Shown: positions 25,192 through 38,575 of the stretch, in pieces
How positions within the stretch are numbered: position 1 is the stretch's first letter
Layout of the letters: each line of letters starts with the position of its first letter
NCBI GenBank assembly: GCA_036897445.1
Contig: JAYMTL010000077.1
Span: 28,690 to 92,689, forward strand
From: Pelargonium tetragonum
Taxonomy: Eukaryota; Streptophyta; Magnoliopsida; Geraniales; Geraniaceae
Reading direction: 5' to 3'
Length of the DNA: 64,000 bases
Translations under genes and position numbers: made by a program
Notes under the pieces: generated by a model
What the model was told of the DNA's origin: nothing
Databases searched by the model: none
The model's input: only the letters and a program-made list of their open reading frames with translations

Positions 25192-26101
25192 GAATTTCTA
25201 GTAAGTCCAAGTTTTTTGTCGTTGATCTTGTTGTTTTTGGTCTTTTAGTGCAAGTATGTTCTATCAGGTATATTTCCTAATGAGTTAACCTTCCTACGTA
25301 AACTTCGGGCGGTAAAAAGGATGTATGCATTACTAGGGTACTTTCTTCCAGATAAAAACATAGAACAAGAATTTTTTCCTAACTAAAATAATGAAAGTTT
25401 GTTAATTTACTGTATCTGCACAGCAAGTTCCATTAGCATGAGCAAGCTTATTATTTAACATCTGTTTTCTAGTCTATATTTCGGTTAAAAGCATTTCAGG
25501 AGAACTTAGTAATATAAGTCTTAATTGTCTCTAGCGTTCCCTTGTTATTTATGTAAGGCCATCCAGGTTTTTGAAAGAGTGGGGAATTCTTTACTCTTCA
25601 GCTTTTAGGATAGGATGATGTTGAATAGAAAAGTAGGGTAAATCCTAGAGTTTCTTGGTAAAATGTATTCCCCACTTAGTATCTGAACAGGCAATGCAAG
25701 AATTGATAATAACATTCGGGATTTTTTCACGTAGATTCCTTTAGCTTTTAGGGCTTTCCTACTCAGCTGTCTTAAGCCAGATAAATTATCATAGGGCTTT
25801 CTATCTCTCTCCGAGGTCTACAATTTAAGGTAAATCAACAGCTTACAGGAAGTACCTAAACAGAGTTTTTATAAAGAAAGGTTCTTCTATATTCATCTGT
25901 TCTTTCTTTCTATTTATTCCATAACAACTAATACAAATAAGAAGACTCTATATCTCTATATGACACTAATTAGGATACTAACCCCCTTACTTAAGAGGTA
26001 CCCGAATTCCGGATAAAAAGCATGCGAGTAACTTTGGCATTATTTATTCTATCATAATCTGTATTCTTTCTTTGCTTTGTATTATTCTTGAGAGTCTATT
26101 C

Positions 26102-26194
26102 CTAATTCCTAGTATTTCCCGGATACTTTACTTTAGAAACTCATAATCATAATTCTTAATCTTAGAAGTTCCTGGATATTAAATAAACTTAAAC
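26102..26194 (+). repeat. Diverged direct repeat, unit B
   Basis: Partner of 25103-25191. It has an extra segment between ACTCATAATC and AATCTTAG. It is followed at 26219 by GGAGTTCACAAGATTC, which is shared with 23426. Confidence 0.6.
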
Positions 26195-26298
26195 TTTTTT
26201 ATAGGTTTTAGGAAGGAAGGAGTTCACAAGATTCTATATCTTTCTTATTCCAGGATATTCAGTAACTGTAGAAGAAAGAAATGAAAGGTAACTATAGG

Positions 26299-26314
26299 AA
26301 TTGTAGCTCTTTGT
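26299..26314 (+). repeat. Motif M3 copy
   Basis: AATTGTAGCTCTTTGT, followed by CTTCAGG rather than TCTA. Confidence 0.45.
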
Positions 26315-26391
26315 CTTCAGGAACTTTAGAATAGAACTGACTAAGAATCTTACTTCCCTCTCAAGCTGACAGAGTCCACCCGATCCATGCT

Positions 26392-26414
26392 AGGTGTTAA
26401 TTATTCTAATGGAA
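26392..26414 (+). repeat. Motif M2 copy, extended form
   Basis: 22 of 23 bases identical to the reverse complement of 11877-11899. It is followed about 20 bases later by GGTCTTCC. Confidence 0.6.
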
Positions 26415-26647
26415 TGGGAATGGAATGTCTTAGCGAGCTGAGGTCTTCCTTTTGTTTTGGAAAGCTAGGAACACTCTATAGAGGAAACTTTCCGATCTAT
26501 GTGCAGGCAAAGAGTATAATATTTAAAGTAATAAAGATAGTTTTTTCTTTAAGCAAGAGCACTTTTTAGGAACTTTAAGATGTTAGGCTTTAGTCGGAGC
26601 GACTATTACAATACTTTTTTTAAGGTTTGTATAACAAAAGAACTAGA

Positions 26648-26660
26648 GGTAATGCAATTA
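26648..26660 (+). repeat. Motif M1 copy
   Basis: Exact GGTAATGCAATTA preceded by CTAGA. The copy at 38563 also has CTAGAG a few bases upstream. Confidence 0.6.
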
Positions 26661-26829
26661 AGTTACTTTCTATTCTGTATCTATAAGTGTTAACTGTTAA
26701 CTTAGGGAAAATCCCATTAATTATAGTCTGCAAGGTTGCCAACAAAGGGATCCTCCCGGTATTCAGCTCCTGAGTTAAAGGATTTCTAGAATAGAAATGG
26801 GAATTCTTCATGCTTGTTACAGTCGTCTT

Positions 26830-29800
26830 CTTATAGTATCCAGATCAAATCGATGAGATTCTAAAGCATAGTAAGGGTTCCAAGGTCATCGGGAGAAGTA
26901 TAGTAAATTCTACATTTCAGGGTTAGGGTTAAATGAGAAACCACTTTTTAGGTATCCAATTCAATTGAGTATAAACGGCATAAGTTTTTTTTGTTTAGTT
27001 CTGAATCCTTTATTTAGTTACAGGGGCCTACTTGGGATGAGGAATTTAAATAATTCTAAACAGAGTTCAAGTCTCAAAAGCTTTATTTTAAAGAATTGGA
27101 AAGATAAGAAATCCTATGTTTTAATCCGTTTGGGATATCAATTTTTTTAGTTCTGATGAAGGGGAATTGCTTTTATTTAGGATTCTTTTACCTACTATCT
27201 ATACCCTTGATTTTATCGAGACTCCTCAATTCTAAATAGAAAGAAAATTACCGCTTATTTGGAGTAGCTAACTCGCATATACTAGAATTCTTATATAGAG
27301 TCTTTTAAATCAAAAGAAGTCCTTCTATTTGTTTAATAAGTTAAGTCTTACGTAGAGAAGAAGAGATAGTATTCTAATGGCAGAGCAAAAAAGGAAATTC
27401 TAATGAAACCGTAGGTTGGTTTCCCTTAAGAGGGTTCAATTTAAGGCTTGATTTTCCCTGTTACAGTAAAGCGCATTCTAACTTTTAGACGACACCCGGG
27501 GTTTCCATCTCTTTAGACTGCAATTAGTTTTAGTTTATGTCTCTAGGAGTGGGGATGGAACTCTTTTTTTAAGTCAAATAAATAAAGCAGTAATCTCATT
27601 CCACTGAATAATAGTTCAGTCCTACTGAGTAGTGGTTTTGGGTTCTTTTATTAGGTATAAAAGTCGCAGATAAAAGGGCTTGTGACTTTATGAAAAGGCA
27701 AGATTCGCCGCTTAGACCTTTTCCAGTCTTGGTTTAAGTGTTGAGGAGTTAGCATAATTAGTGTAAAGAAGGCTTTATTCACTCTAATGGATACTCGTGT
27801 TTAGGAGAGACTAGGGCTTATTTATATACCATAAAAGATCTGACATAAAAGACTTGTGTGAAACTAACCTTATAACCTTACTTGTAGATATTTACATCCT
27901 TAGGGGATGGGTCCTAGATTTTTAGGTTTAGTGATAACTCTTGGGTCAGCAAAAACTCAAAATAGAGTCTTAGTACCGCCCTCTGCGTTTACCCCAGAAA
28001 GAATTGAAATTAGCATTACCGGCTTTTAATTAATATAATAGGGATTCCCTCTATAACTTTCAAATGAGTTTCATTAGGTTCGTGGAAGGAAATTGGCAAT
28101 CCTTTGTAGTGGATATGGGTGCTAAGAAGCAATTACGTTGGGGTTAGCACAAGAATAGGGGACTTTTTCTAAATTTAGACTCCAAAAATGTCTAGGGTAT
28201 TACTCTCAAATTATGTATACAAAACCTTGTTTGACTTAAACAAACCTAGAAGCTAATTTTTCATGAAAGCAAAGCATAGAATTTACTAATACAAAGATTT
28301 AGTTACTCCTTTTTAGGTGGGGTCAGGCTTCCTATTTACTTAACTAAAAGAAGGTTTTTATAAACTAAGAACTCCTCATAAGAGCCCCAAATCCTAGGAA
28401 TCCCTGTTAATTACACCTAGGTATAGGTAAACAAGTCCCTTGAAGGGAAGGTCCTTTATTAAGCCTCTCCAGCTTCAAAATATACTAGCTATCGTTTTCT
28501 TAAGCTTTATACACTTTCTTAGGACTACAATTAAAGGGTTTCCAGTCTTTGTAAAAGTCAAATTCCATTTTTAATATTTTTCGCTCTACGGAAAATCTTC
28601 TTACCTTCTGTGAGTATCACCAAAGGGGTACTTTATGATGGATATTTAGACATTGACACAAGGACTTTATTTAATTTCACTCTAACAAAAGCAGCCTTAG
28701 TATGGGACTTAAATTATACGGCGCATTCTCTAATTATTCAGGGGAGATAGCGGTACTCCTCAGTAGGAAATATTCGAATTCTTCTTAATATGCCCCCTTA
28801 GTAAAGGGACCAGAACCTCTAAACAACTTTTAGTATTTCTACTGCCAGATAATTATAGCCAACAAAAGTACATCCGCAGTACACAGGAGGACTTTTTCCT
28901 ATTAATTTTGAAGAATACTCGCTCTATATAAGCTAAGCAATTCCTTAAGTATTTACTTTGTAAGTACGATCCCAGGAAATCTACTTCCCAATAGATTAGT
29001 ATCGTATTACCTTGTTAAACGGAGCCCTATCTTGCAATACTACACGAGAAACCGCCGCGCCTTGGAAAAAAAAGCCCTTTGAGCCTTCTTTAGATGCTCT
29101 TTCTTTTATAGAGTCGAGATTCTTAAATTAAAGTAGAACTTAGCGGGCCCTAATAAATCAAGAAAGATATAAAGTCAATTTAGAAGTAATCTGGTGTCTT
29201 TATCATCTTATCATAAACCAAACCTCTTACACCGTATCTATAATTTCTATCTTACTTAGACTTCCCGGGGTAGATCTCATATCCTAATATAATCTTAGGG
29301 TTTTTCAGGGTCTAATTTGTATAAAGTAAGGGATTAAAATCCTATTTATATCGAAATCCCGGGGCTCTCGTATGCACCTTATTTGAAAGTAAGTCTACCC
29401 GGTTTTTTTAAACTATTATATTAGGACCTGCTTTCTATCTATTGGAATACCCAGATTCCGGATATTCTAAAATGACATGAGGGAACTCTTTCTCTTGGGA
29501 TCTTTAAAGAGGAATTTAGTAACATAAGAGAGCAGAGCTCTGATGATTAAGGCCGTAAGTCGAATTTCTTGTAATCAGTAGTTCTTCATTGGATTCCTTT
29601 GGGGTATATTCCAGATTTTTATAACTGTACAGCTCTAGGAACACAAATTGAACTTTAGTTTGACTTGACGTAAAGAGGATTTTAGTGATTATTATTTCCA
29701 AAGCAGGTATATCTATAACAGAATAAAATGGAAATAAGTAGTAGTAGGATACAGGATTTAGAATCTCAGTAAGGAATTTTTACAAACCTATCTTTAATTA

Positions 29801-32800
29801 GTTTCTAGTTTGCCAAAAGTCTCCACTGTCAAAGGAGCCCCCGAAACACCTGTGAAAAAAAGTAAGTAGGGATATATATTAAGGTATTCACTAAAATTCC
29901 AATAGGAGACCTGATTCAGCAAGCTTTAACTAGAACACCTCTGATATCTTTCCTAAGCTTGCCTCAAACAAATATATACAACCAAGAATGCGTAAGAAGA
30001 GAAAAAGGGGGTGCAAGCTCCTAAAAGCTAAGGGAGTCTTATATGGATAAGGGTTCTCCTTTATAATCTAGGATTCTACTTGGCTTTTGTATTCCTCATA
30101 TGTTTACCTACTTACCATAAATCCAGGGGTTGGCTTATGGCTAATTTATCTAAAGGGGCCTATCATATTTAAATACTAGCCCGACTCAACTCATTAGAAA
30201 TTCTTCCTAGACGAAACAACATTCCCAAGGTGTCCCCCGCCAATCTAACGGGCCCTTAATAATTTAATAAAGAAATACATTATTATAGCCTAGGTATTAC
30301 CCGATTTTTCTAATTTAACGATTCGGGAAATCCCCGCGCACCCTTTATTAAATATATAGCAACCGAGAGCAAGTCCTATTCATTTTCTCAATGAAACAAG
30401 GCATTTCCAGGGTTTAGTCTTACGAACGAATTCCACAGTATCCAAAAAGACTTGCTGGGGTTAATGCGGGTTACAGAACTACTTACTATTTCTATTTTAA
30501 AAACCCATGGAAAACAAGTTTGACTTAGGGCGTCTCTCTGAGTCTTCAACAAGAAATGAAGGTTTGATACCAAACTTTAGTGAAATCTCCATTTGCAAGT
30601 AAAAGTCTCAAATTATCCACACCTGGAGTCTAGAGACAAAAATACTGCTTAAGTAATTAATCGCTCCTTTTTTTCAATAATGTCAAGAGTTCAAATCGAG
30701 AGACTTTAACAAGAGGAACAAGTTTGAGATAAAGCCGCGTGTATAAAAAAAAGTCTTAGGTTCCAATCCAGATTCAGAAAGTGTAAAAAGCTACTATACA
30801 TCACGAGAATCTTTAGCTTCCTCATGTCTGTGCGCAAAGCCCTTAATTTCGTTTACTACTGGATATATTTGCTCTATTATGAACCTTTATTTTGTTCTAT
30901 TTCACAAAGGGGAGTGAGGGTTCTCGGGTGTACTGCGTTTAGCTCTTAAAACCCCTCTATATCTCTCAAGAGTCCTGTTGTAAACCCTTCTTCTAAGAGA
31001 ATCCGGTAAAGTCTTGTAATTTCGCAGCGCTTAAATATCTACGAGATTCGTCATTGACAAAGTAGACTAAAAGAAATTCGTTATATGGATCGGAACTTGA
31101 AGGACTTTTCCGAGTACTCAGACAGGTGGTTTTGTACCTGTACATGTTAAACCCTTTGCTTTTTCTACATCTAGGGTAGGGGGACTTACATCACTTTCAA
31201 GGCTATAGTTTACGGGACTTGACAACGCAGATTTGGATTAGTAAGCCCCTTATGAATAATCTTTTGAGAATATCCAGAATCTGGGAACGAAGTGTAAGCA
31301 TAAATTAGTTCTTTTCTTCTCATTTCTTAAAATGTGACTCTAATACTCATGTAAATTGTATTCAGATCGTTTTGGTCTGCCAGTAATGGAGATAATAACC
31401 CGGACTAGGCAAGCTGTCATACAAGGACTTTTTCTGTACCATATCTAGGAAATTGAACCGCGTTTTGGGGTTTTGACTTTTGGATGAAATAGAGGCTTAC
31501 TAAATATGACATTAAGGCTGGGCTAAAACTCTCTTGTCATAGGTTCAGTCTATTGTGATTTATTCCCCATTATAACCAGGTTTCCTTAGAGTTTACCCGG
31601 CTATAATAACAAAATTTGTTTGTTTCTAAAATACGAACCCCACTTTTCAATTCGCTTATTCTAGGCGGGGTCCGGTTAGTATTCGTCAGGATGATCCGTA
31701 ACATTGCTCTAAAGGCTATAAAGAGATAAGGGATTTGTGGCTTATTCAGTAAGAGTTTAAGGGTTACCGAATTGGTTATACCCTGTTCATAACAAAGATT
31801 TTGTAGTAACTACTCTGGAGCGCAAATATTTAGAGGTGGAGTGTCCTATTGTAGGCCTTATTTCCATATCTTGTTAATTTTTAGTCTTTTTTTTCTCCTA
31901 TTATCCATGGGGCTCTTTTGTTCTGAATGGGATCATGTGACCCTGTTATTGGGAGCAGAAGAAACTTAAAGTAATTCGTTTAACCCGGTCAATTTGGAGT
32001 CTCAAATTTTACAGACATATTAGTTTCCTACAAGAGAGGCCTGTTTTTTCCTGAAGACCTCTTCCTTAGTGAGGTCCTTTTGCCAAGAGTCAATCTTTAA
32101 TTTGTGTATATATATCTCATAAGGGTCCCGCCACTAAGCTAAAAACTTAATAAATAGGGGGTAGTTCTATGTAATTAGGCGCCTCTTTCTCTTTTTAAGA
32201 CATGTTGGTTTGCTAAGTGAAATCAGAATTATATGTCATATCTACCGCTAAAACTTTCTATGGGTTTCCCTTAGTATAAAAATCTTGCGCGTATAATCAA
32301 GGATCACGTGGACTTCTATATACGTTATCCTGTATTTATTCCTTTTTACTTCGGTTTTAAATCCTTTGGGGATGGCTGGTTTTAAATAAAATATAGGATC
32401 CTCAGACAAGCTACTTATAGAACTTCCTTTTCTTGTTCTTACCCGTTTGAAAACCCAGGAAAGTTGTAGTATTAAAAAATGGGTAACTCTTTTGCTTCGA
32501 ACCAGTTACAACGAAGTTAAACACTCACATTCACCCAGAACAGAATATCTAGTCTAAAGCAAGCTACTTTTTCAAGGCAGAGACTAGTAGTTATCTGAAG
32601 AACAATATAATATTAAGAAAGACTAATGTATAACTAACTAAGTCTTTCCTGTTTCTTAACCTACGAACGACTAAAGTCTTTATACTTCCACAGCTTAGTA
32701 TATGACATCAAACTTCTATTTTTTTTTTGCCAGTCCAAGTTTCTCTTGGATATTTGTAAGCGTAAAGGTTTCAAGTCTTATAGTATCGAAGTAAATCGCC

Positions 32801-34515
32801 CCCTTATATCTTTATATAGAGTAGTCAAGGCAAAGAGGGACATAGAAAAAATATAGAGAGTATAAGATTTGTTTATAGGGTATTGTGAGAGCTCCTTTAT
32901 TTGTAGTGGAATTAAAAAAAGGGGGTTAATACTTATCCAGTAAGAAGTCTAAGAGTTACCCATGTAGTATTTAACATATTAGGACTCTAATAATTGTAGG
33001 AAAGTTGGCAATTTATCTTCGCTTCAAATGCTTGTAATGAATCCTAAGAACTTTTCATAAGTATGGAATGCTCAGTATAACGCAAAAATGCAGCTAATTT
33101 AGGGAGTTTCCACTTACTTATTAGGCAGAACCCTGGATTTCTTATCGGAGATAATATAACCCCTAATTTAGAGGGAATGCCTTACATTCGTAGTCGACAA
33201 GTATTTCGCCTTTTGGTATGTTATATGCTACAACTTCACTCTTTCTAGGCCTCTTCATTTTTGGCATAAGTGCCTTGTTACGCATATGCAAATTTACCTT
33301 TCATAGCGTATTCCGGTAATCCTTGTGTATTAGGACAATGCGACTCCCTCAAAAGCAAGGAATTACAATATTAAGATAATGGATCTGACCCAAGAAGCAA
33401 AAAACACTGATAAGAACTAAAGAACAAAAAAAAGGCTGGAGCTACTCATCCGACAATAAATTAACGAACACTTAAGGACTATATAGAAAGAATTCTACTT
33501 ATAAGTATATTTGTGTCAGAAGAAAGGAGTTTAGAACTTTAGTTTTTGAGTTCGGGAATGTATAAGGGAAATGGAGATTGCTGTGGCACAAAAAACTAAA
33601 AAAAGTATCCTGTAACACAAAGTCTTTTCGTGAAGTGATTGACAGCAGGAATGCATATGAACCAAGAGACTTCTTGACAAGATTGAGAGTTTTTGCTTTA
33701 TTATATTAAAAAAAACGTAGAATCCATAACCGAAGATAGGGTAAACCATAGCATTTCTACTTAATGCTAGAATTTTATAAGAGGATACATTATAATTTTT
33801 CAGATACCACAAAAGCGTTAGCCAAGAAACTTTCACGAGTTTCTGCCTTTGGGTGAAGTGAGGGAAATTTTGAAATTTGTTTGTATTATAAGAAGTCTCT
33901 TTCCCTTTCTAGGAGTGGTAAGTTCCTATTGGAGAAATTCTAGGTTGTCAAAAGGTTTCCATTATATACAGTGTAATTGAATAGCATAAAAAGTCAAAAT
34001 TCTCCTCTTTAAATTAATTTAAGGGAGGAAAGTGTTCTGAATAAATGCTTGTACAAAAGTTTTTTATACTATTCTAGCAATCGGTGAGTTATAGTACTTC
34101 TCCTTGATTGAGGAATTCTGGCTAAGCAGTAATAGATAAGAACTTCAGTTGACATATTTCAGAGAAGTTATGCTAAAATGAGCAGAAGCAATTTCCAACT
34201 CTAAAACGGAGGGTTCTCTGACTTAGTCTTAAATCTAGTTTACAAGAAAACTTATATTTGATAATATTTGCAAAGTGCTAACTCCTCTAAAAAAAAAGCA
34301 ATACTATTCCTTTTCACAGGGGAATTAACAACTTTAAACTTCCTAACGCCCGCAAAGCTAAATAGAAAAAATGTTAGCGATCCTTATTACAAGGAAACTA
34401 ATCTGAGAGGAAAATTTAGTGAAGAAGAAAAGCAGATATAAAACACAAAGAGGGATTCTGTTAGTTTCAAGTTTCTAAGGGAAATTTCTTACTTTGATTA
34501 CTAAGGAGAGATGTT
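26830..34515. other. Non-coding, nothing recognised
   Basis: Nearly 8 kb without a gene or clear repeat. The longest ATG frame (33531-33836 minus, 101 codons) has no family resemblance. Isolated T-loop-like strings occur near 27065, 30690 and 30760 but lack the rest of a tRNA. A 6-bp hairpin (GACCTC/GAGGTC, 32056-32076) is within chance. GGGCCC sites lie at 29145 and 30250. Confidence 0.6.
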
Positions 34516-34520
34516 TCTGT

Positions 34521-34557
34521 CTTAATAGTGTTATGGGACTAGAACTCCTGTATTCTG
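34521..34557 (-). repeat. T-arm-like repeat, family GTGGGATTAGAAC, copy 2
   Basis: The plus strand reads CTTAATAGTGTTATGGGACT then AGAAC. It aligns well with the reverse complement of 6465-6503 across both the flank (AGTGTT) and the T-loop-like core. Two weaker GAACTC-type copies follow at 34602 and 34698. Confidence 0.45.
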
Positions 34558-34601
34558 TACTCCGTAGCTTTAGAGCGAGTGTCTTCTAATATATACTCTG
34601 C

Positions 34602-34719
34602 AACTGGAACTCCTGTATTTCCTAGTAGTGTATACGTCCTAAGCCTAAGATTCTATGGAAAATGTTATTAAGAAACTCTCTCTTTATTTTAAAGATAGGA
34701 CTTGAACTCTTGTTACTGG
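34602..34719 (-). repeat. Two further T-arm-like strings in a row
   Basis: CTGGAACTCCTGTATTT (about 34604) and GGACTTGAACTCTTGTTAC (34698) share GAACTC with the 34521 copy. The anchors lie 65 and 97 bases apart, near tRNA length. No cloverleaf can be drawn for any of them. Confidence 0.25.
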
Positions 34720-37700
34720 GGTCTTTCTCTTTAGAAGTCTGCTTCGGAAACCTTTTAGAAAATCTTTCCTTATTGTCAGTTTCCTTTTAATTAAGAGTTT
34801 TTTTAGGAGCAAGCCGAAGCTTCTGTTTTCATTTTAAGTAATATAGGTTAAGGCACTTCTAAGAAAATAAAGTAAAACCAGGGGCAGTACTAAGCTTTTA
34901 AGTCCTAGATATCCAGCTATTTTACAAGTTTTAAGCTTTTTTTTTCATATTAAACTCTGGCCTGGCAAACTCATTCGTTACTAAGCACAACCCCAAAGTA
35001 AGAGCAGGGGAAGCTTTAGCATTTTAAGGTACGAAGTTAACCTTTCATTTTCTAATCTGTTAGGTGCGTTTTTTCTCCCTTTATTTTAGAATCCCACTGC
35101 CTCCTAGTTTAACCCAGTTTAGCTTATCCACTTTAGAACCATAGGCCTAGAAACGGAGGAACTTACATACATCCACTATAAGCAACCCCTCTTTAGACTT
35201 TCCTCCCTAAAAGGCTAAGAAACAGGTTTACACATGAAAGAGAAAAATGCCAATGTTATTATCTAAAAGATCCTTTTTATGCTGTTCGTGTACAGATTAA
35301 GGTGGTTTTTTCCCCATTTGACATATTTAACACCCGATTCTACTATAAAAATTCTCGATTTGCTTCCTTTAGATAATAGATTCACTCCGTAGATCCAGAG
35401 GCAAGGTTCTGAAAGAAAGCACTTAAACTCGATTCGAAAGGAAAGTAATACAAGACCACTCCACTTTGGCATGCCCGTCCCCTATTTACTATGAAACGTT
35501 CTAATCCCAAGACAGAATATCAAACAGAGGAACAGAAAAAAGCTCTCAATTGAATTGCATTTCCCGAAGGACTTCCTGGTCAAAGAAAAGTTAAGAAAAA
35601 AGGTAACGAAGTTAATAGAATAATCCCAAATTCATTTATTGCCAGTTGAGATACCTATTCATTTTACCTATCTGACCTAATTTAACAGCCTTTACTGCTA
35701 TCTTTAAGATCCCCTTTTTAGAATAAGCCCTTGTGAGAAATTCTAACTGCCTATCCTGGGTTACCCACTCAACTCTATGCAACTTAACCCGAAAACTAGG
35801 AAATCCATATATTTGCAATTTTGACTTTTTCACTCACTTCCCAAGAACCTGAACCTCTTACTCTCTTTCCTTGCCCCGTTAACCAGCTTAACCTATAAAT
35901 AAAGGAGTACCAAAGAGTTCTATATCTACCCTTTGCAGGAAACTAATTACTTCAAGATTTCATAAAAATGGGACTCAGTATAAGAAACCTACCCTATTCT
36001 CTCTCCTTCAAATTGGACTTCAGTACTCAATTCCAATATACGAACCGCCCCTCTTACTCTTTCAACATTCCCTATCTCGTTAAGTAGCTTATAAAAGCGC
36101 CCTTTTGAATCTACTTTCTATTTAGACTCCAACCCGGAAATCTAGAAACAAGAGCTGCTACATCTTCTTTTACTCTTCTGGATATATTGACATATCTGGG
36201 CACTGCTCGTAGCTATCCGGTTACTCCTCTCTATCCTCTAACCTACTTCAAAACCCCTGTCTCGTTAACCGGCTAACCTAAAAAAGGTCTCACCTTTCTA
36301 TAAACCTTACTGAACCCACTTAGAAACTTGATTCCCATCAAAACCCCCTTAGCTTAAATGAATTGCCTTAGAATCCGCTTCCCCTCTTACTATCTCTTAA
36401 CTTCCCCAGAGGCTTAGTCAGAACTCTGTAACTGTATCCGTCTTTTCAGGAGCTTGACTATAAACCATAAATTTGGGGCTTTCTCTGGATAATACCTACC
36501 AACTTGAGTCTTAAGAAAAAGAAATTTCTATTTCTACTGTACGCCCTAGCAAATCTCTACCCCCTGGTTAACAAAGCACCCAGTTGAGACGAATGAGGCC
36601 CCTTTAGCTTCGCTTCGCTTTAGAATATCCCTCTAAGCTTTCCTTGTTAACTAGATCCGGAAGTCAGAAGAGAGCAACATCTTAAAAAGCGATGTTGCCT
36701 CCCATTCAGAACTGGAAAACCCTTTGAAGTAAATACAAGGAAATACCCTGGATAACCTTGTACGAATCTCTTAACGGCAAAAAGAAAAAATAGCTAACCG
36801 AAACCAACAGACTAAGACTAAGAAAGGAATCTCTTAACAAACTTAGCCCTTTAAACGGAAACCCTTCCCGCTTTTACTCATAATAGGGAATTCCTCCTTT
36901 CATATACTTTAACCGAAAGAAGGTAGCACTAAAACGGAGGTTCTCATCGCGCATTATAAGGATTAAGTCAGACCGGGAAATATATCTACTCTTCAGAATG
37001 GACCCTTACTCAACCCATCGCTCCTATTACTAACTCTTTCAAATTCCTTGTCAACTTGTCTAGCTAACCTCTATAAGGAAAACCCGATTACTCCCGCTAT
37101 ACCTACCCTTTACTTTTACAAAAATTTCAATAAAAACTGAAAAACTAAAAGGGTCTCAACTTTCTATCTAAATCATAAAACAACAGAAGGGAAACTCTAT
37201 TCTTGTAAACTTCTTACACTAGAGTCAGGAAAAAAGAAAACAATCTTTATAGCTCTCCTGGTTTAGAATTTTAAACAAAGGAACAGGTAAGTATTCTTAC
37301 AACTACTTCAAGAAAGATCTCATTCAGTAGCAGATACTTCCTACAGTCAAACAAAGCTCAGAAACGTTTTACAGATTCATTAAAAAAGCCTGAAGTTTCG
37401 TCCTTTTTCTGCTTTTTAGGGTGCTTGGAAAGTGGTTTACGTTTGAACCATTTATAGCCCAAATTTACTATAGATCAACTAGCAAGAGTAAGAATGAAAG
37501 CTCTCCTTTAATATAGTACTAAAAAAACCAGAGTCAATAATTAAGAAACAGACTAAGAATAAGCTTTTGTGTTTCTATGTGTTATCTCTTTCTCTCATAA
37601 TATCCTGCACTAACCTCCCTCAAAAAGTTACAGTCGGTAAAAAAAGGCACTATCTCCTAATCTTTATAAGGTCCCATCCTCCTTTTTGATAAAAAAACAA

Positions 37701-38560
37701 GAACTCCCTTAAAGTAAGACATAAACAACCATTAATAAAAAAACTACTTCCCTATTCGTTTCTCTATCCATTACTTTACTATATAATAAAGTAACTCTCT
37801 AATACTTATAGACTATAAATTCTAGAGTACTTTCCGGGCGATATCTTCTAACTTGTATCTACTAGTAATAGACTTGACTTCCTTTCCTTACAAAAAAGCT
37901 AGGATCGAAAATTACAACAAAGTATATAGAAATGTCTTTTGGAGTTTCCTTTTAAGCCTTTACTATTTCAAATTTATTCAATTCTCGACACTCACATTCA
38001 AAATTAGAAATCCTTCAGGTATCCGGTTATATTATAAAGAACAATCCCTACTTGCATGGCATGCCAGGTTTCCTTTTCGCATTATTTCAAAATGATACGA
38101 GAAGTGAACTGTAAAGCTAATTTTAAAAACCTTAAAAGTAAAGCTTCCCCATTCAGTTCAGTTGTTAAGGACAATTCTAGTTTACTTGTTACAAGAAGCT
38201 TCCCCTTAGCCATTACTGTAATAACTATACTATGAGCTAGACACCTAGTCTTGAAAATCCCCCTAAGCTCACGAATCTCTTTGAAGATCCCTTGAGGTTA
38301 ACCCTGCACCTGACTTCGTAAAAAATAGAAACCCTCCCTTGTTACTATTATTTCTGCTTTCAACCCAGGAACCAAAATTCATAAATAAAAATAAGAAAAT
38401 CTTTTAACAACCTCTTAACAACTGTTTTGTTATTCTCGTAACCACCATCCTGAGAGCTAGAACCTAGACCTCAGCTTTCTTTACATTTGACTGCTAGGAA
38501 TTAATAACCTTCTTTGCTCGACATTGTTACTATCTATTGCGATCATTCAACTAGAGGGAT
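34720..38560. other. Strongly C-skewed domain, no gene
   Basis: From about 35.6 to 38.5 kb the plus strand is very C-rich (21 C against 5 G at 36001-36060), with frequent CCCT and CTTACT strings. The frames at 35263-35472, 35636-35833 and 37853-38095 are unrecognised. I found no M1-M3 copy before 38563. The domain resembles the 9-12.7 kb domain in skew but not in motif content. Confidence 0.55.
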
Positions 38561-38562
38561 GA

Positions 38563-38575
38563 GGTAATGCAATTA
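38563..38575 (+). repeat. Motif M1 copy
   Basis: Exact GGTAATGCAATTA preceded by GA. It sits at the end of the C-skewed domain, so unlike most copies it is not on the locally G-rich strand. Confidence 0.6.

Larger units (their letters stand above)
22700..26600 (+). repeat. G-skewed degenerate direct-repeat array
   Basis: The plus strand is G-rich (18 G against 5 C at 23581-23640). The same short modules recur in diverged form. M2 is at 23755 and 26392, each followed by GTCTTCCT. M3 is at 24917 and 26299. GGAGTTCACAAGATTC is near 23426 and 26219. AATCTTA with a nearby AGTTCC-like segment is near 22940, 23450, 25155 and 26158. GTAGAAGA follows a GGATA segment near 25020 and 26250. The best pair of copies is 25103-25191 with 26102-26194. 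I recognise no protein or RNA family, and all frames are full of stops. Confidence 0.6.

Noticed and set aside
29523-29531. CATAAGAGA, a match to the plant mitochondrial promoter consensus CRTA-type
   Set aside because: About one such match is expected by chance in this window, and no gene lies downstream.
32056-32076. 6-bp hairpin GACCTC/GAGGTC as a terminator
   Set aside because: A short stem with no upstream gene; frequent by chance.
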